Assembly: GCA_002423245.1 (NCBI GenBank)
Contig: DIVD01000012.1
Location: 60,244 to 124,243, forward strand
From: Rhodobacteraceae bacterium UBA6141
GTDB lineage: Bacteria > Pseudomonadota > Alphaproteobacteria > Rhodobacterales > Rhodobacteraceae
Direction of reading: 5' to 3'
DNA: 64,000 bases
Part shown: in pieces, positions 44,242 to 53,419 of the stretch
Numbering within the stretch: the stretch's first letter is position 1
How the letters are laid out: each line of letters starts with the position of its first letter
Notes under the pieces: model-generated
The model's input: the letters and a program-made list of their open reading frames with translations, nothing else
Database searches by the model: none
Told to the model about the DNA's origin: nothing
Position numbers and translations under genes: made by a program

Positions 44242-45393
44242 ATGGCAAAGCGGGACTATTACGACGTATTGGGCATCGCGCGGGGCGCCGGTGCCGACGA
44301 GATCAAGAAGGCCTACCGGGTCAAGGCCAAGGAACTGCACCCGGACCGCAATCAGGACGACCCCGAGGCCGAATCGCGCTTCAAGGAAGTCAACGAGGCC
44401 TATGACGTTCTGAAGGACGAAAACCGCAAGGCCGCCTATGATCGCTATGGCCACGCCGCCTTCGAGGGTGGCGGCCCGCGCGGCGGCGGCGGCCCCGGCG
44501 CCGGCGGTCAGGGCGATTTCGCCTCGGCCTTCTCCGACGTGTTCGAGGATCTGTTCGGCGACTTCATGGGGGGCCGGGGCGGCCCCGGCGGCGGTCGCAG
44601 CCGGGCGCAGCGGGGCTCCGACCTGCGCTACAACATGCGCATCTCGCTGGAGGAGGCGTATCGCGGCGCGCAGAAGACCATCACCGTTCCCACCTCGGTA
44701 GCCTGCACCGCCTGCTCGGGCACCGGGGCCGAGGGCGGCGCCGAACCCACGCTCTGCCCCACCTGTTCGGGGATGGGCAAGGTCCGCGCGCAACAGGGCT
44801 TCTTCACCGTGGAACGCACCTGCCCCACCTGCGGCGGGCTCGGCCAGACCATCAAGAACCCATGCAAGGTCTGCCACGGCACCGGGCGCACCGAAAAGGA
44901 GCGCTCGCTGTCTGTCAACATCCCGGCAGGCGTTGAAACCGGCACCCGCATCCGGCTCGCGGGCGAGGGCGAGGCCGGAATGCGCGGTGGCCCGGCGGGC
45001 GACCTTTATATCTTCATCGAGGTGCGCGAGCATCCGATCTTCCAGCGCGACGGCGTCAACCTCTTCTGCCGTGTGCCCGTGGGGATGACCGTCGCCGCGC
45101 TTGGCGGCGAGGTCGAGGTGCCCACCATCGACGGCGGCCGCAGCCGCGTGAAGATCCCGGCCGGCAGCCAGACCGGCCGCCAGATGCGCCTGCGCGGCAA
45201 GGGAATGCCCGCCCTGCGCGGCGGCGGCACCGGCGACATGCTGATCGAGCTGGCGGTGGAAACCCCGGTGAACCTGACCAGCCGGCAGAAGGACCTGCTG
45301 CGCGAGTTCGAAAAGCTGTCCGAGGACAACAACCCCGAAAGCTCCTCGTTCTTTTCCAAGGTGAAAACCTTCTGGGACGGGATGAAGGGGTAA
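44242..45393 (+). CDS. dnaJ: Chaperone protein DnaJ
   Basis: Co-chaperone that stimulates DnaK ATPase and delivers substrates. The J-domain has KELHPDRNQD with the HPD motif near residues 33-35. A Gly-rich region covers about 75-120. The zinc finger has four motifs: CTACSGTG, CPTCSGMG, CPTCGGLG and CKVCHGTG. Two C-terminal beta domains follow. Length 383 is typical. Confidence 0.96.
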   Translation: MAKRDYYDVLGIARGAGADEIKKAYRVKAKELHPDRNQDDPEAESRFKEVNEAYDVLKDENRKAAYDRYGHAAFEGGGPRGGGGPGAGGQGDFASAFSDVFEDLFGDFMGGRGGPGGGRSRAQRGSDLRYNMRISLEEAYRGAQKTITVPTSVACTACSGTGAEGGAEPTLCPTCSGMGKVRAQQGFFTVERTCPTCGGLGQTIKNPCKVCHGTGRTEKERSLSVNIPAGVETGTRIRLAGEGEAGMRGGPAGDLYIFIEVREHPIFQRDGVNLFCRVPVGMTVAALGGEVEVPTIDGGRSRVKIPAGSQTGRQMRLRGKGMPALRGGGTGDMLIELAVETPVNLTSRQKDLLREFEKLSEDNNPESSSFFSKVKTFWDGMKG

Positions 45394-45413
45394 GCCTGTC
45401 CTGCACCTGATGA

Positions 45414-45447
45414 CGCTTCGGCCCGCGAAAAGGCGCTGGCCGAAGCG
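45414..45447 (+). terminator. Hairpin after dnaJ
   Basis: CGCTTCGGCC and GGCCGAAGCG form a perfect 10-bp stem with a 14-base loop, 20 bases after the dnaJ stop. There is no U-tract, so it may protect the 3' end or assist Rho-dependent termination. Confidence 0.5.
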
Positions 45448-45578
45448 CGATGCGTGACATCTGCGTGCATCTGGTGCGCGTCTTGTGATCCGGCATCTTC
45501 TGCGCCTTTGCCCGGCTCCGCCCCCGCCGCCGGATCGGCGTTAACCCTTCCTTCACCAAGCCCCGGCACCCTTGCCGC

Positions 45579-46205
45579 ATGTGCCCGACTCGCGCCCTCC
45601 ACGAAGCTCCCTCCCTCTTCGATTCCGACGGGGACGAAGGCACCGGCGCGCCGCTGCCCGAAGGCCGGCTGCCGAGCTATATCCGCGACCACCGCAAGCG
45701 CCTTCGCAGCCGCTTCATCGAAGGCGGGGCCGCCGCGATGCCCGATTACGAACTGCTGGAGCTGGTCCTGTTCCGCGCCATCCCCCGGCAGGACGTGAAG
45801 CCGCTCGCGCGCCGGCTGCTGGACCGCTTTGGCGACTTCAACCGCGTCGTCACCGCCCCCGCGCACCGTCTGGCAGAGCTGCCGGGCGTCGGCGATGCCG
45901 TCGTGCAGGAACTGAAGATCGTGGAAGCCGCCGCGCAGCGCATGGCGCGGGCCAGGGTGTTGAACCAGCAGGTTCTTTCGTCATGGAACGCGCTTCTCGA
46001 CTATTGCCACACCGCCATGGCGCATCGCGAGACCGAACAGTTCCGGGTGCTGTATCTCGACCGCAAGAACGTGCTGATCGCCGATGAGGAGCAGGCAAGG
46101 GGCACCGTCGACCATGTGCCGGTCTATCCGCGCGAGGTGGTGAAACGCGCGCTGGAACTCAACGCCAGCGCGCTGATCCTCGTGCACAACCACCCCACTC
46201 ATTGA
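45579..46205 (+). pseudogene. radC: radC (JAB/MPN-domain DNA repair protein), truncated by island integration
   Basis: The N-terminal UPF0758 part is normal, from MCPTRALHEAPSLF through the helix-hairpin-helix ELPGVGDAVVQELKIVEAA and the MPN fold with LYLDRKNVLIADEEQARGTVDHV. In intact RadC the metal site continues HNHPSGD. Here the codons for HNHP (46185-46196) are followed by Thr-His-stop. About 25-30 normal C-terminal residues, including the SGD and later Asp metal ligand, are missing. The cut coincides with the start of island DNA carrying an integrase, so the rest of radC should lie at the other island end. The 208-residue product should lack MPN metal chemistry. Confidence 0.85.
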
Positions 46206-46393
46206 TTTCGATCCCACAGAATCACGCTCAATCCCGTTGAAACACTGGGTAAATCAGCTTTTTTTGGCATTGCGTAGTGGGGACGGTTTTGGCAAATTGG
46301 GGGCGGTTGAAGGGATAGAAAACGGCTTTCCGCTCCCAGCAAACGATCCCCGTTTCTCCTCGACCGATCCCAGTTGCGGACAAGGAGGAACGC
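46185..46393. other. Left island junction (attL) and integrase upstream region
   Basis: Chromosomal radC sequence ends near 46196 (within CACAACCACCCC) and island sequence begins. The 188-base spacer before the integrase is AT-richer than the flanking chromosome, with a T7 run in AGCTTTTTTTGG. It contains three spaced CGATCCC boxes, near 46209, 46347 and 46370, that could be arm-type binding sites. The exact core cannot be fixed without the right end. Confidence 0.6.
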
Positions 46394-47635
46394 ATGCCAG
46401 CCCTGACCGACACCACGATCCGACATGCGCTGAAGCGCGTCGAGATCAGCCGCAAGCAGGAAAATCTGGCCGATGGCGAGGGGCGCGGCACCGGCCGACT
46501 CGTCCTCGTCCTCAAGCCAATGCCGAAGCGCGTCACCGCCGACTGGATGGCGCAGCAATGGCGTGACGGCAAACGCACCAAGAAAAAGATCGGCGCCTAC
46601 CCCTCGATGTCGCTCGCGCAGGCTCGCGAGATTTTCAAGCGCGACTATGCCGACGTCATCCAGAAGGGCCGAAGCATTAAGATCGCATCCGACACCCGCC
46701 CCGGCACCGTCGCCGACCTCTTCGAGGGCTACGTCGCTTCGCTCAAAGCCGCTGGCAAGCCCTCCTGGAAGGAGACGGAGAAGGGCCTCAACAAGATCGC
46801 CAACACCCTTGGGCGCAACCGCCTGGCCCGTGAGATCGAGGCCGAGGAAATCGTCGAGCTGATCCGCCCGATCTATGAGCGCGGCGCCAAGTCGATGGCC
46901 GACCATGTGCGTTCCTATATGCACGCGGCCTTTGGCTGGGGCATGAAGTCGGACAACGACTATCGGCAGCAGTCGGCTCGCCGCTTTCGCATCCCCTTCA
47001 ATCCGGCGACAGGCATTCCAACCGAACCGAAGGTCAAGGGCACCCGCTGGCTCGACGAAGATGAGTTCGTGCAGCTCTATCGTTGGCTGGAATGCCCCGA
47101 CACGCCGGTTCACCCGCCCTATACCCGCGCCGTCAGGATCATCATGCTGACCGGCCAGCGCGTCCAGGAGATCGCGAGCCTTCACATCGACCAGTGGGAC
47201 GCGAAGGAAAAGATCATCGACTGGTCAAAGACCAAGAACAATCAGCCCCATGCCGTTCCGGTGCCTGAGTTGGCCGCAGAGCTACTCGCGTCCATCAACG
47301 TCAATGAATATGGCTGGTTCTTCCCGTCGGCCACAGACCCGTCCAAGCCTGTTAGCCACGGCACGCTTTACTCGTTCATGTGGCGCCAGCGGGACCGCGG
47401 CGTGATCCCCTATGTGACGAACCGCGACCTGCGCCGAACCTTCAAGACGCTGACCGGCAAGGCGGGGATCTCGAAGGAAATCCGCGACCGCCTTCAGAAC
47501 CATGCGTTGCAGGACGTCAGCTCCAAGCACTATGACCGCTGGCACTACATGGTGGAAAAGCGCGCGGGCATGGCGAAATGGGACAAGTTCGTCCGTGCCA
47601 TGCTCGCCAAGAAGCGCCTGAAAGCGGCGGCATAA
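46394..47635 (+). CDS. int: Site-specific tyrosine integrase of the island
   Basis: Phage P4-like tyrosine recombinase of 413 residues. It has an N-terminal arm-binding region with DGKRTKKKIGAYPSMSLAQAR, a core-binding domain (about 105-205) and a catalytic domain. Catalytic residues are Arg256 in TGQRVQEI, Lys in WSKTKNNQPH, the second Arg in NRDLRRTF, His in LQNHALQD and the nucleophile Tyr380 in HYDRW. The usual His of the HxxR box is Arg here (RDLR). AAGGAGG precedes the start. Position next to the cut radC makes it the enzyme of this island. Confidence 0.93.
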   Translation: MPALTDTTIRHALKRVEISRKQENLADGEGRGTGRLVLVLKPMPKRVTADWMAQQWRDGKRTKKKIGAYPSMSLAQAREIFKRDYADVIQKGRSIKIASDTRPGTVADLFEGYVASLKAAGKPSWKETEKGLNKIANTLGRNRLAREIEAEEIVELIRPIYERGAKSMADHVRSYMHAAFGWGMKSDNDYRQQSARRFRIPFNPATGIPTEPKVKGTRWLDEDEFVQLYRWLECPDTPVHPPYTRAVRIIMLTGQRVQEIASLHIDQWDAKEKIIDWSKTKNNQPHAVPVPELAAELLASINVNEYGWFFPSATDPSKPVSHGTLYSFMWRQRDRGVIPYVTNRDLRRTFKTLTGKAGISKEIRDRLQNHALQDVSSKHYDRWHYMVEKRAGMAKWDKFVRAMLAKKRLKAAA

Positions 47636-47675
47636 GCCTCCGGCGCACCACAAAAGGCGGAAGTGAAAAACGACT

Positions 47676-48113
47676 ATGCGTATCGTAATGGGGCTGGCCG
47701 TGCTGGCGGCACTGACCACAGCGACGGCGGCCAAGGCCGATCCCTGCAAGGCCATTCCCGACCGCGGCCCGATGCCGTCCTATCTCCATCGCGGCGCGCA
47801 ATTCTCCGGTCCCGTGGTCTATGTCGGTGACGGCGACTCCTTGTGCGTGGCCGTCGGTCAAGGGCCGGCCAACTGGGTGGAGATCCGGCTGGAGGATTTC
47901 TACGCGCCCGAACTTCACTCCCCCACCGGCCCCGCCGCCAAGGCCGCGCTGGAGAAGATCGCGATGGGTCGGAATGCGGAGTGCGTCGCCAACCACCAGT
48001 CCTACGACCGCGTGGTGGCCACCTGCCGGATCGGTGGGCGCTCCATCGGGGACTTGCTGAAGGCCGCCGGGAGCATCGAGGGCGGCAATGGATACGGCCA
48101 GGGCAAGCAATAG
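47676..48113 (+). CDS. Secreted staphylococcal nuclease-like protein
   Basis: A 145-residue protein with a Sec signal peptide (about residues 1-22) and an SNase-like fold. Visible are the calcium-binding GDGDS (51-55), Arg71 in EIRLEDFYAPE and the second Arg in SYDRVVATC. The position equivalent to the second calcium Asp of Staphylococcus nuclease appears to be Tyr76, so activity is uncertain, though Glu79 is kept. It lies 40 bases after the integrase and is probably co-transcribed with it. Confidence 0.75.
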   Translation: MRIVMGLAVLAALTTATAAKADPCKAIPDRGPMPSYLHRGAQFSGPVVYVGDGDSLCVAVGQGPANWVEIRLEDFYAPELHSPTGPAAKAALEKIAMGRNAECVANHQSYDRVVATCRIGGRSIGDLLKAAGSIEGGNGYGQGKQ

Positions 48114-48131
48114 CCCGGCCCTCGACGGCGT

Positions 48132-49025
48132 TCAGATCCGGTCTGAAAACCGATCATACGCATCGATCCGCCGAACCGGGGGATCGACCTCATACCGATA
48201 GATTTCCGTTCTCAAGAACCGCAGCTCGGCCTCGCGTTGAGCTTCGGGAACGTCGATATACCATGCGCGCGGCTGCGGGCCGGGATCGCCGTTCCAACGG
48301 TATCCCCGTGCTTTGAGGACATCCTTGAGGTCGAAGGGCGAGTTCTCCGCCCAGATGCGCCAAGAAACGGCACGAGCGCCGTCCAGGAGGCGGCTAAGAC
48401 CCGTAACGCCAGATCGGGGCAGCCCCATTGCCAGCAACTCGACCGTAGCAAGGCAGTCGTGCATCGCGCGGTGGCGATCGTAGAAGAAGCCGGCGGCTTG
48501 AGCGAGATAGGCGAGTTTCGTGCCCTCGAACCCCTCCGCGGCCCAATCGATCTGGCTGAGCGAGCAAGCCCACGGCTTCGTCGAAAACACGTCGCTGAAT
48601 CGTTCAAGAAAGCGGCGGTCGAACGCCGCGTTGTGCGCGATGACGAGCGAAGCCGGCGCCGCGAATGTGGCTACCGCTGCGGGATCGATGATCTGTCCGG
48701 CCACCATCTCATTCGTGATGCCCGTGATCGCGGTGATTTCCGGGGCGATAGGCTCGCTCGGCTGACGCAGCCTTTGGAAGCTGTCGCCCACGCTGAAAAC
48801 GGTGCCATCCAAGCCGTAGTTGAATGGCGTCATGGCGAGTTCGATGATCTCGTCGCGCTGAGGGTCGAGCCCCGTGGTCTCTACATCGACCACCAGGCCA
48901 AGGCGCAGCGGGGTGCCGGGAGGCGGAACGGTGCGAGGGCGTGGCTTAAGACGCCGGATCACCCGGTAATCCCCCGTGGCCTCCAGTGTCTGCGCCAGGG
49001 TCTCCAGATGGTCAGAAGATGTCAT
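48132..49025 (-). CDS. DnaQ-like DEDDh 3'-5' exonuclease, last gene of the defence operon
   Basis: A 297-residue nuclease with VVDVETTGLDP (Asp47, Glu49), AHNAAFDRRFL (Asp136) and HRAMHDCLATVE (His185, Asp190), the complete DEDDh catalytic set. The C-terminal 70 residues form an extra region with WNGDPGPQPRAWYIDV, resembling parts attached to other DnaQ-like exonucleases that trim a 3'-terminal strand. Its start lies 14 bases inside the herA end and lacks a good ribosome binding site, so translation is coupled to herA. Role is inferred: nucleic-acid degradation in the SIR2-HerA response. Confidence 0.85.
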   Translation of the reverse strand: MTSSDHLETLAQTLEATGDYRVIRRLKPRPRTVPPPGTPLRLGLVVDVETTGLDPQRDEIIELAMTPFNYGLDGTVFSVGDSFQRLRQPSEPIAPEITAITGITNEMVAGQIIDPAAVATFAAPASLVIAHNAAFDRRFLERFSDVFSTKPWACSLSQIDWAAEGFEGTKLAYLAQAAGFFYDRHRAMHDCLATVELLAMGLPRSGVTGLSRLLDGARAVSWRIWAENSPFDLKDVLKARGYRWNGDPGPQPRAWYIDVPEAQREAELRFLRTEIYRYEVDPPVRRIDAYDRFSDRI

Positions 49026-51060
49026 CGCCCGGCGCTTCGTTTACCGCCATCGGCTCCCCTCCAGCCACCGCAGCAGCGGCGTCGGCCGGCCGGGGCGCGA
49101 GGCGAATGTCAGCGGCTCGACCTTCTTCGTGGAACCACAGATCGACGACGGCGGTATCGTCGCTCCGCGGCCGCGGGAATGCCTCCCTGACCTTGAAGGT
49201 CGTCGGCAGATTCACCGACGTTCCAAACACCAGCGCGTGCTGCCGAGGCAATGACGGCAACCGCTTCAGGACCGACTCTGAGATGAACGGAGTCATCTGG
49301 CGAATCTGGGAGAGATCGTCGGGATTCTGGATTCGGTGAACCAGGAAGTTGGAGCACTGGCTGAGAACCGTCTTGGACAGCTCGCTCGGGCGCTGAGACG
49401 CCAGCAGCACGAACATGCCGTATTTGCGTCCTTCCTTGGCGATGCGCTCGAAAATCTTGGTGGCGTCGATGGAAAAGCGGGACGGCGTAGAGGCGACATA
49501 TCTATGAGCCTCTTCGAGCAGTAGGTGTATCGGGAAGCGGTTTCTCGGTTCCGCATGGCGAAGAAACCGAAAAAGCATGCGTGCGATGACCGCACTGACC
49601 AGCTCAACGATTTCATCTTCGACGGAATTGAGATCAATAATAATGATCTGATTGCGTTTGGTGAACGACTCTCCGGCCGCCCTTTGCAGACCGACGATGT
49701 TGGTCAAAAACTCCAGATCGCTTACGGCCGCGTCAACGTCAGCTCCTTCGTGACGCAGAAAGGCATATTCTGTTCTCTCCTGGAGGGATCTGAGCCGCGT
49801 GACCATGGACGAGCAGTAATCTCGGATTTGGCGATTGCCGTGAGCCTCCTCGTAGAGGATCGCGAAGTCGAGACACTCGTGCAGCTCATCAAAAGAGAAT
49901 GGTGTCCGATTATAGGCTGGTAAGGGCGCGTCCTCCCGGAGCTTTTTTCTCACTTCGTCCAGAAACGCCGATTGGTTGTTCCCCGAAAAATTTCCATACT
50001 GAAAATTGGGATTGAAGCGGTTCAGAAGCGCCATATTCAGGTCGTTTGTCGGATACTTCTGGAGAAGGGAGACGACGCGCTGAAATTTCGATACGGGGGA
50101 GTCGCCATCTGCCCCTCGAAAACACTCGATGATGCAGGTGGCGACAAAGTGCTCGCGCAGCGCCAGAGCTTCTGGCGTATTGGCATGAAAGAGACTTGTC
50201 AGACCTAACGCCGTCCGAAGAACCGGCAGTTGTGTTCGCTCGCTGGCCTGCAAGAGCAGTTCCCATTCTGCCATCTCCAGGAACCAATGCGGCATACGGA
50301 AGCCAGCCGCCGTGCCGTCGAGGACGACGCGCTCGACCCCGATGGCTCCCTCCTTCGCGGAAGCGGCCAGAGCGGCGTGATACTCGCCATTGACGTCGAA
50401 GACGACGAAGGTCGCGCCGCGGGCGTGATGCTCCTCCGGCTTGCTGAAAAGGGACTGCAAGACCGAGGCGACCGTGCAGGACTTGCCGCTGCCGGTATTG
50501 CCCAGGACGGCGACATGACCGCCGAAGAACTCGTTCAGCCGGACCTTGATGTCGTAGTTCTCGAACACCACCGACTTGCCGATGGGCAGAACCCGATAGC
50601 GCGTGGCCCCTTCGGGTTCGCAGGCGCCACCATCCGGGCCGACTGACGGCTCGACGGCCGCCTCGGTCTCGAAGATGCGATCGAGTTCGCCGTCCAGTGC
50701 ATAGAGTGCGTCCGCATACAGAGACGGGAAAACGGACACACCGAAACGGAACGCGCCGCCACGCATCGGCAACATGCCGACCGGCACCACGTCCAGATAT
50801 TTTGAGGAGCCAGCCCGGTCGAAGTCGCCTCGCTCGGATGGAGTGCTCGCGTCGCGCTCACGCAGGCCGACAACCTCGACCACGACATATTCCGACTGCG
50901 ACGGGATCATCAGGAACGATCCCAGCCGCGCCACATAATGCACGCCGTCGAAGCCAACGACCGTGAAGTTGTCGGTGCCGACGTGCATCTCCACGACAAA
51001 GCGGTCGGCCGCGACCGAGACCACCTTGCCGATCGCGCGTTTGCGATCGTCGTGGCTCAT
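49012..51060 (-). CDS. HerA-like DNA translocase ATPase of a SIR2-HerA defence system
   Basis: A 682-residue FtsK/HerA-superfamily ATPase. An N-terminal HAS-barrel covers about residues 1-100. Walker A is LGNTGSGKSCT (187-194), FVVFDVNGEYHAAL follows, and Walker B is HLLLEEAHRYVAST near residue 510. The arginine-finger region is LASQRPSELSKTVLSQCSN. Such HerA proteins form hexamers that load DNA and assemble with SIR2 subunits into a large antiphage complex. It overlaps the SIR2 stop by four bases (ATGA) and the downstream exonuclease by 14 bases. Confidence 0.9.
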   Translation of the reverse strand: MSHDDRKRAIGKVVSVAADRFVVEMHVGTDNFTVVGFDGVHYVARLGSFLMIPSQSEYVVVEVVGLRERDASTPSERGDFDRAGSSKYLDVVPVGMLPMRGGAFRFGVSVFPSLYADALYALDGELDRIFETEAAVEPSVGPDGGACEPEGATRYRVLPIGKSVVFENYDIKVRLNEFFGGHVAVLGNTGSGKSCTVASVLQSLFSKPEEHHARGATFVVFDVNGEYHAALAASAKEGAIGVERVVLDGTAAGFRMPHWFLEMAEWELLLQASERTQLPVLRTALGLTSLFHANTPEALALREHFVATCIIECFRGADGDSPVSKFQRVVSLLQKYPTNDLNMALLNRFNPNFQYGNFSGNNQSAFLDEVRKKLREDAPLPAYNRTPFSFDELHECLDFAILYEEAHGNRQIRDYCSSMVTRLRSLQERTEYAFLRHEGADVDAAVSDLEFLTNIVGLQRAAGESFTKRNQIIIIDLNSVEDEIVELVSAVIARMLFRFLRHAEPRNRFPIHLLLEEAHRYVASTPSRFSIDATKIFERIAKEGRKYGMFVLLASQRPSELSKTVLSQCSNFLVHRIQNPDDLSQIRQMTPFISESVLKRLPSLPRQHALVFGTSVNLPTTFKVREAFPRPRSDDTAVVDLWFHEEGRAADIRLAPRPADAAAAVAGGEPMAVNEAPGDDIF

Positions 51061-52379
51061 GCCTCGCCATCCTTCGTCTCGTCGTCCCTTTTCGGCGCCA
51101 GTTCGGACAACACCTTGCGAACGGCGTCATCGATCCTGTCGCTGGGACGCTGCGGCATGAAATGCTCGACGATCATGTCGAAGTAGTGCGCCCTCGTTCC
51201 CTCGGCAGGACCGTCGCCTCCAATGATCCAAATGCGCGGGTCGCGCAGCGCCCGCAGCTTGGCGATCTCACCGGCCGTATCCGGCGCCGCGAAGATCACC
51301 AGACGGAACGTCGGGATCGTCAGCGCCTGGTAGATGATATTGTTCAGGTGCTCATCGCCGAAGGCGTAACCCGCCGTGATGAGAACGCTCTGCTCGCGCA
51401 CGATCCGGGACTGAAATTCCCGGAACAGGTCCGCGTAGGGCGAGCCGAGCGAAGAGTTCTGCTTCGCCGGCGTCGGATAGATCAGCATCTGGTTCGTGGA
51501 TTCCGGCGGCCAGACCTCCTTGATCGGGAACAGGCCATGATCGTCCTCGGTCCAAGTGACCGAGCCATGCAATTTGCAGAGATAGACGAAGGCGTCGACG
51601 GCGGTCCACTTGCGGCTGGCGACGTCGAGCTGCTCGGCCAGGGCATAGCGGAAGATCGCCGGGTTGAAGCGACGTTCCACGACGCCGGAAAAGCCGTTGG
51701 CATAGGGAATGCCCAGCCGATCCATCGCCAATTCGCTGAAATGATCGTAGTTGGTCGTGAACACCCACGGCCGGGGCAAGGACCGATCTCGCAGGACCAG
51801 CTTCTTGTAGAACCGCTCGTAGAGGTCGCGCACGGTGCTGTCGCCCTCCGTAGCGAAGGCCCCTTGGGTGACACGGGTCCATAGGAAGTCCTGGACCTTC
51901 TTTATGATGCCGTCGAGAACAGCGCGGTAGGGGTGAAGATCGGGATTCTCGCTCTGGCGCAGCACGAACCGCTGCGCGAACAGCACTTCCATCAAGCGTT
52001 CCAGGTTCCGGCTGTAGTCCTTCGCCAGGTCGATCCCGAGCGCGTCAAGATAGTCGAGTTCGCCCTTGGTCAGCCGCCACGGCGCCGGGGCAGCGCCGAC
52101 GACCGGCGGATCACCGTAGAATCCCGCCGCCCGCGCCGCGAGGGTTTCCCCGCAGAACTCCTTGGCCAGGGGCGCCATGGTCGCAATGCCGAGTTCCTTT
52201 TTATCCTTCATCAGGGAGGAACATCCGGCGCCGAGCAAGAACGCGATATTCTTGGCGTTCATGGCTTCGGAAATCGCCTGGCGGGCGCTCTCGACCCCCT
52301 TGTTCCAGTCGAGTTCCGATGGATCGGCATCGCCGTTCCGCAGAAACTGGAATTTTCGTTCGTCTCCGACTTCGCTCAT
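51057..52379 (-). CDS. SIR2-domain NADase effector of a SIR2-HerA defence system
   Basis: A 440-residue SIR2-like protein. The NAD-binding loop is FLLGAGCSS (about residues 47-55), FTTNYD lies at 207-212, and the catalytic His is His271 in KLHGSVTW. LITAGYAFGDEHLNNII near residue 365 is the standard C-terminal part of this family. In characterised antiphage SIR2-HerA pairs, SIR2 hydrolyses NAD+ after infection and stops the cell. The ATG at 52379 is preferred; an upstream frame start at 52445 overlaps abiEii and adds a basic leader. It starts 23 bases after abiEii. Confidence 0.88.
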   Translation of the reverse strand: MSEVGDERKFQFLRNGDADPSELDWNKGVESARQAISEAMNAKNIAFLLGAGCSSLMKDKKELGIATMAPLAKEFCGETLAARAAGFYGDPPVVGAAPAPWRLTKGELDYLDALGIDLAKDYSRNLERLMEVLFAQRFVLRQSENPDLHPYRAVLDGIIKKVQDFLWTRVTQGAFATEGDSTVRDLYERFYKKLVLRDRSLPRPWVFTTNYDHFSELAMDRLGIPYANGFSGVVERRFNPAIFRYALAEQLDVASRKWTAVDAFVYLCKLHGSVTWTEDDHGLFPIKEVWPPESTNQMLIYPTPAKQNSSLGSPYADLFREFQSRIVREQSVLITAGYAFGDEHLNNIIYQALTIPTFRLVIFAAPDTAGEIAKLRALRDPRIWIIGGDGPAEGTRAHYFDMIVEHFMPQRPSDRIDDAVRKVLSELAPKRDDETKDGEA

Positions 52380-52402
52380 ATACCCCCGATCCCCCCAGTT
52401 TC

Positions 52403-53419
52403 TTATTTGGCGGCGCTGTTCGCGCGCGCGGCTATATCGGCGCACCGCGCCATGAGCGCCTCGAACGGCTCCGCGTCATCGAAGAGCAGTCCATCCTCGA
52501 CCATGCGGGCATAGTCGTCCTCCAGCGCCTTCGCGCCATCGCCGGCCGGCACGAGCTGCAAGCCGCCGTTGACGACCGCAGCATAGTCGATCGGCGTGCG
52601 GTCGGCGGCCTTCTCCGCGAAGAACATCGACTTGTGGCGGGCGACTGCGTTGGCCAGTTCGCGATCGGCGAATGCAGTTTCCGCGAAGCCGGCTTCATCC
52701 AGCCGGACGACATCGTGCCAGTGTCGTGCGAAGCGGTCGCCGCGCAGCCGTTCCTGGAGGCAGAAGACATGGACGGCGGTCGCCTTCTCCCAGAAGGTGC
52801 GCTCCGCGTGCATGACGCGCGGCCGCGCCGTCGGGAATATCAGCCCGTCGATCAGGCCGGCCGCATCGCAGACGACGTCGCGCAGGCTCGCCGGTTCGCC
52901 CGTCGAGCGGGCGCCGAACTCCAGCATGACGCTGGGCGCGACATAGCCGGAGCCGGCCGCGGTCGCCTCATAGTCGATAAAGAGCTTGTCATCCTCGACG
53001 CGAATGGCCGCTGCCAGACCTTCGGCGGCCAGCGCGGTCGCGATCACGGGCTGCACGGCCTCCGCGACCCAGACCGGCAATCGCCGGCGGACCTCGCTGG
53101 ACCACCGCTTTTCCTCGCTCCGGGTTTTCGGCAGGCCCTCGCCATTGTCCCCGACCAGATCGGGCGCGATCGCCCGAATGTCGTAGGTCAGATCCACATC
53201 CTCTGAAAACCGGCGGATGACCTGATAGGCTTTCGACAGCGACGTGCCGCCCTTGAACACCAGATGTTCACCGAGCGGTGCGGCGTAGAGGGTCGCCAGC
53301 GCCCACACCACCCACACATCCTTTTCGAGAAGATGGGTAGGACGGCCCGAGCGGTCGGCGGCGACGCCCAACGCATCGCGCCGATCCTCGGCCGAAAGCT
53401 GGAGGAAGACGTCAGCCAT
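52403..53419 (-). CDS. abiEii: AbiEii-type nucleotidyltransferase toxin
   Basis: Type IV toxin-antitoxin / abortive infection toxin of the DUF1814 nucleotidyltransferase family, 338 residues. Motif I is VFKGGTSLSKAY (about 54-65), the metal-binding SEDVDL lies at 72-77, and the conserved TFWEKATAVHVF near residue 210 is the family motif. Related toxins add nucleotides to tRNA or block growth in other ways. It overlaps the end of the antitoxin gene by eight bases, the usual AbiE arrangement. Confidence 0.9.
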   Translation of the reverse strand: MADVFLQLSAEDRRDALGVAADRSGRPTHLLEKDVWVVWALATLYAAPLGEHLVFKGGTSLSKAYQVIRRFSEDVDLTYDIRAIAPDLVGDNGEGLPKTRSEEKRWSSEVRRRLPVWVAEAVQPVIATALAAEGLAAAIRVEDDKLFIDYEATAAGSGYVAPSVMLEFGARSTGEPASLRDVVCDAAGLIDGLIFPTARPRVMHAERTFWEKATAVHVFCLQERLRGDRFARHWHDVVRLDEAGFAETAFADRELANAVARHKSMFFAEKAADRTPIDYAAVVNGGLQLVPAGDGAKALEDDYARMVEDGLLFDDAEPFEALMARCADIAARANSAAK

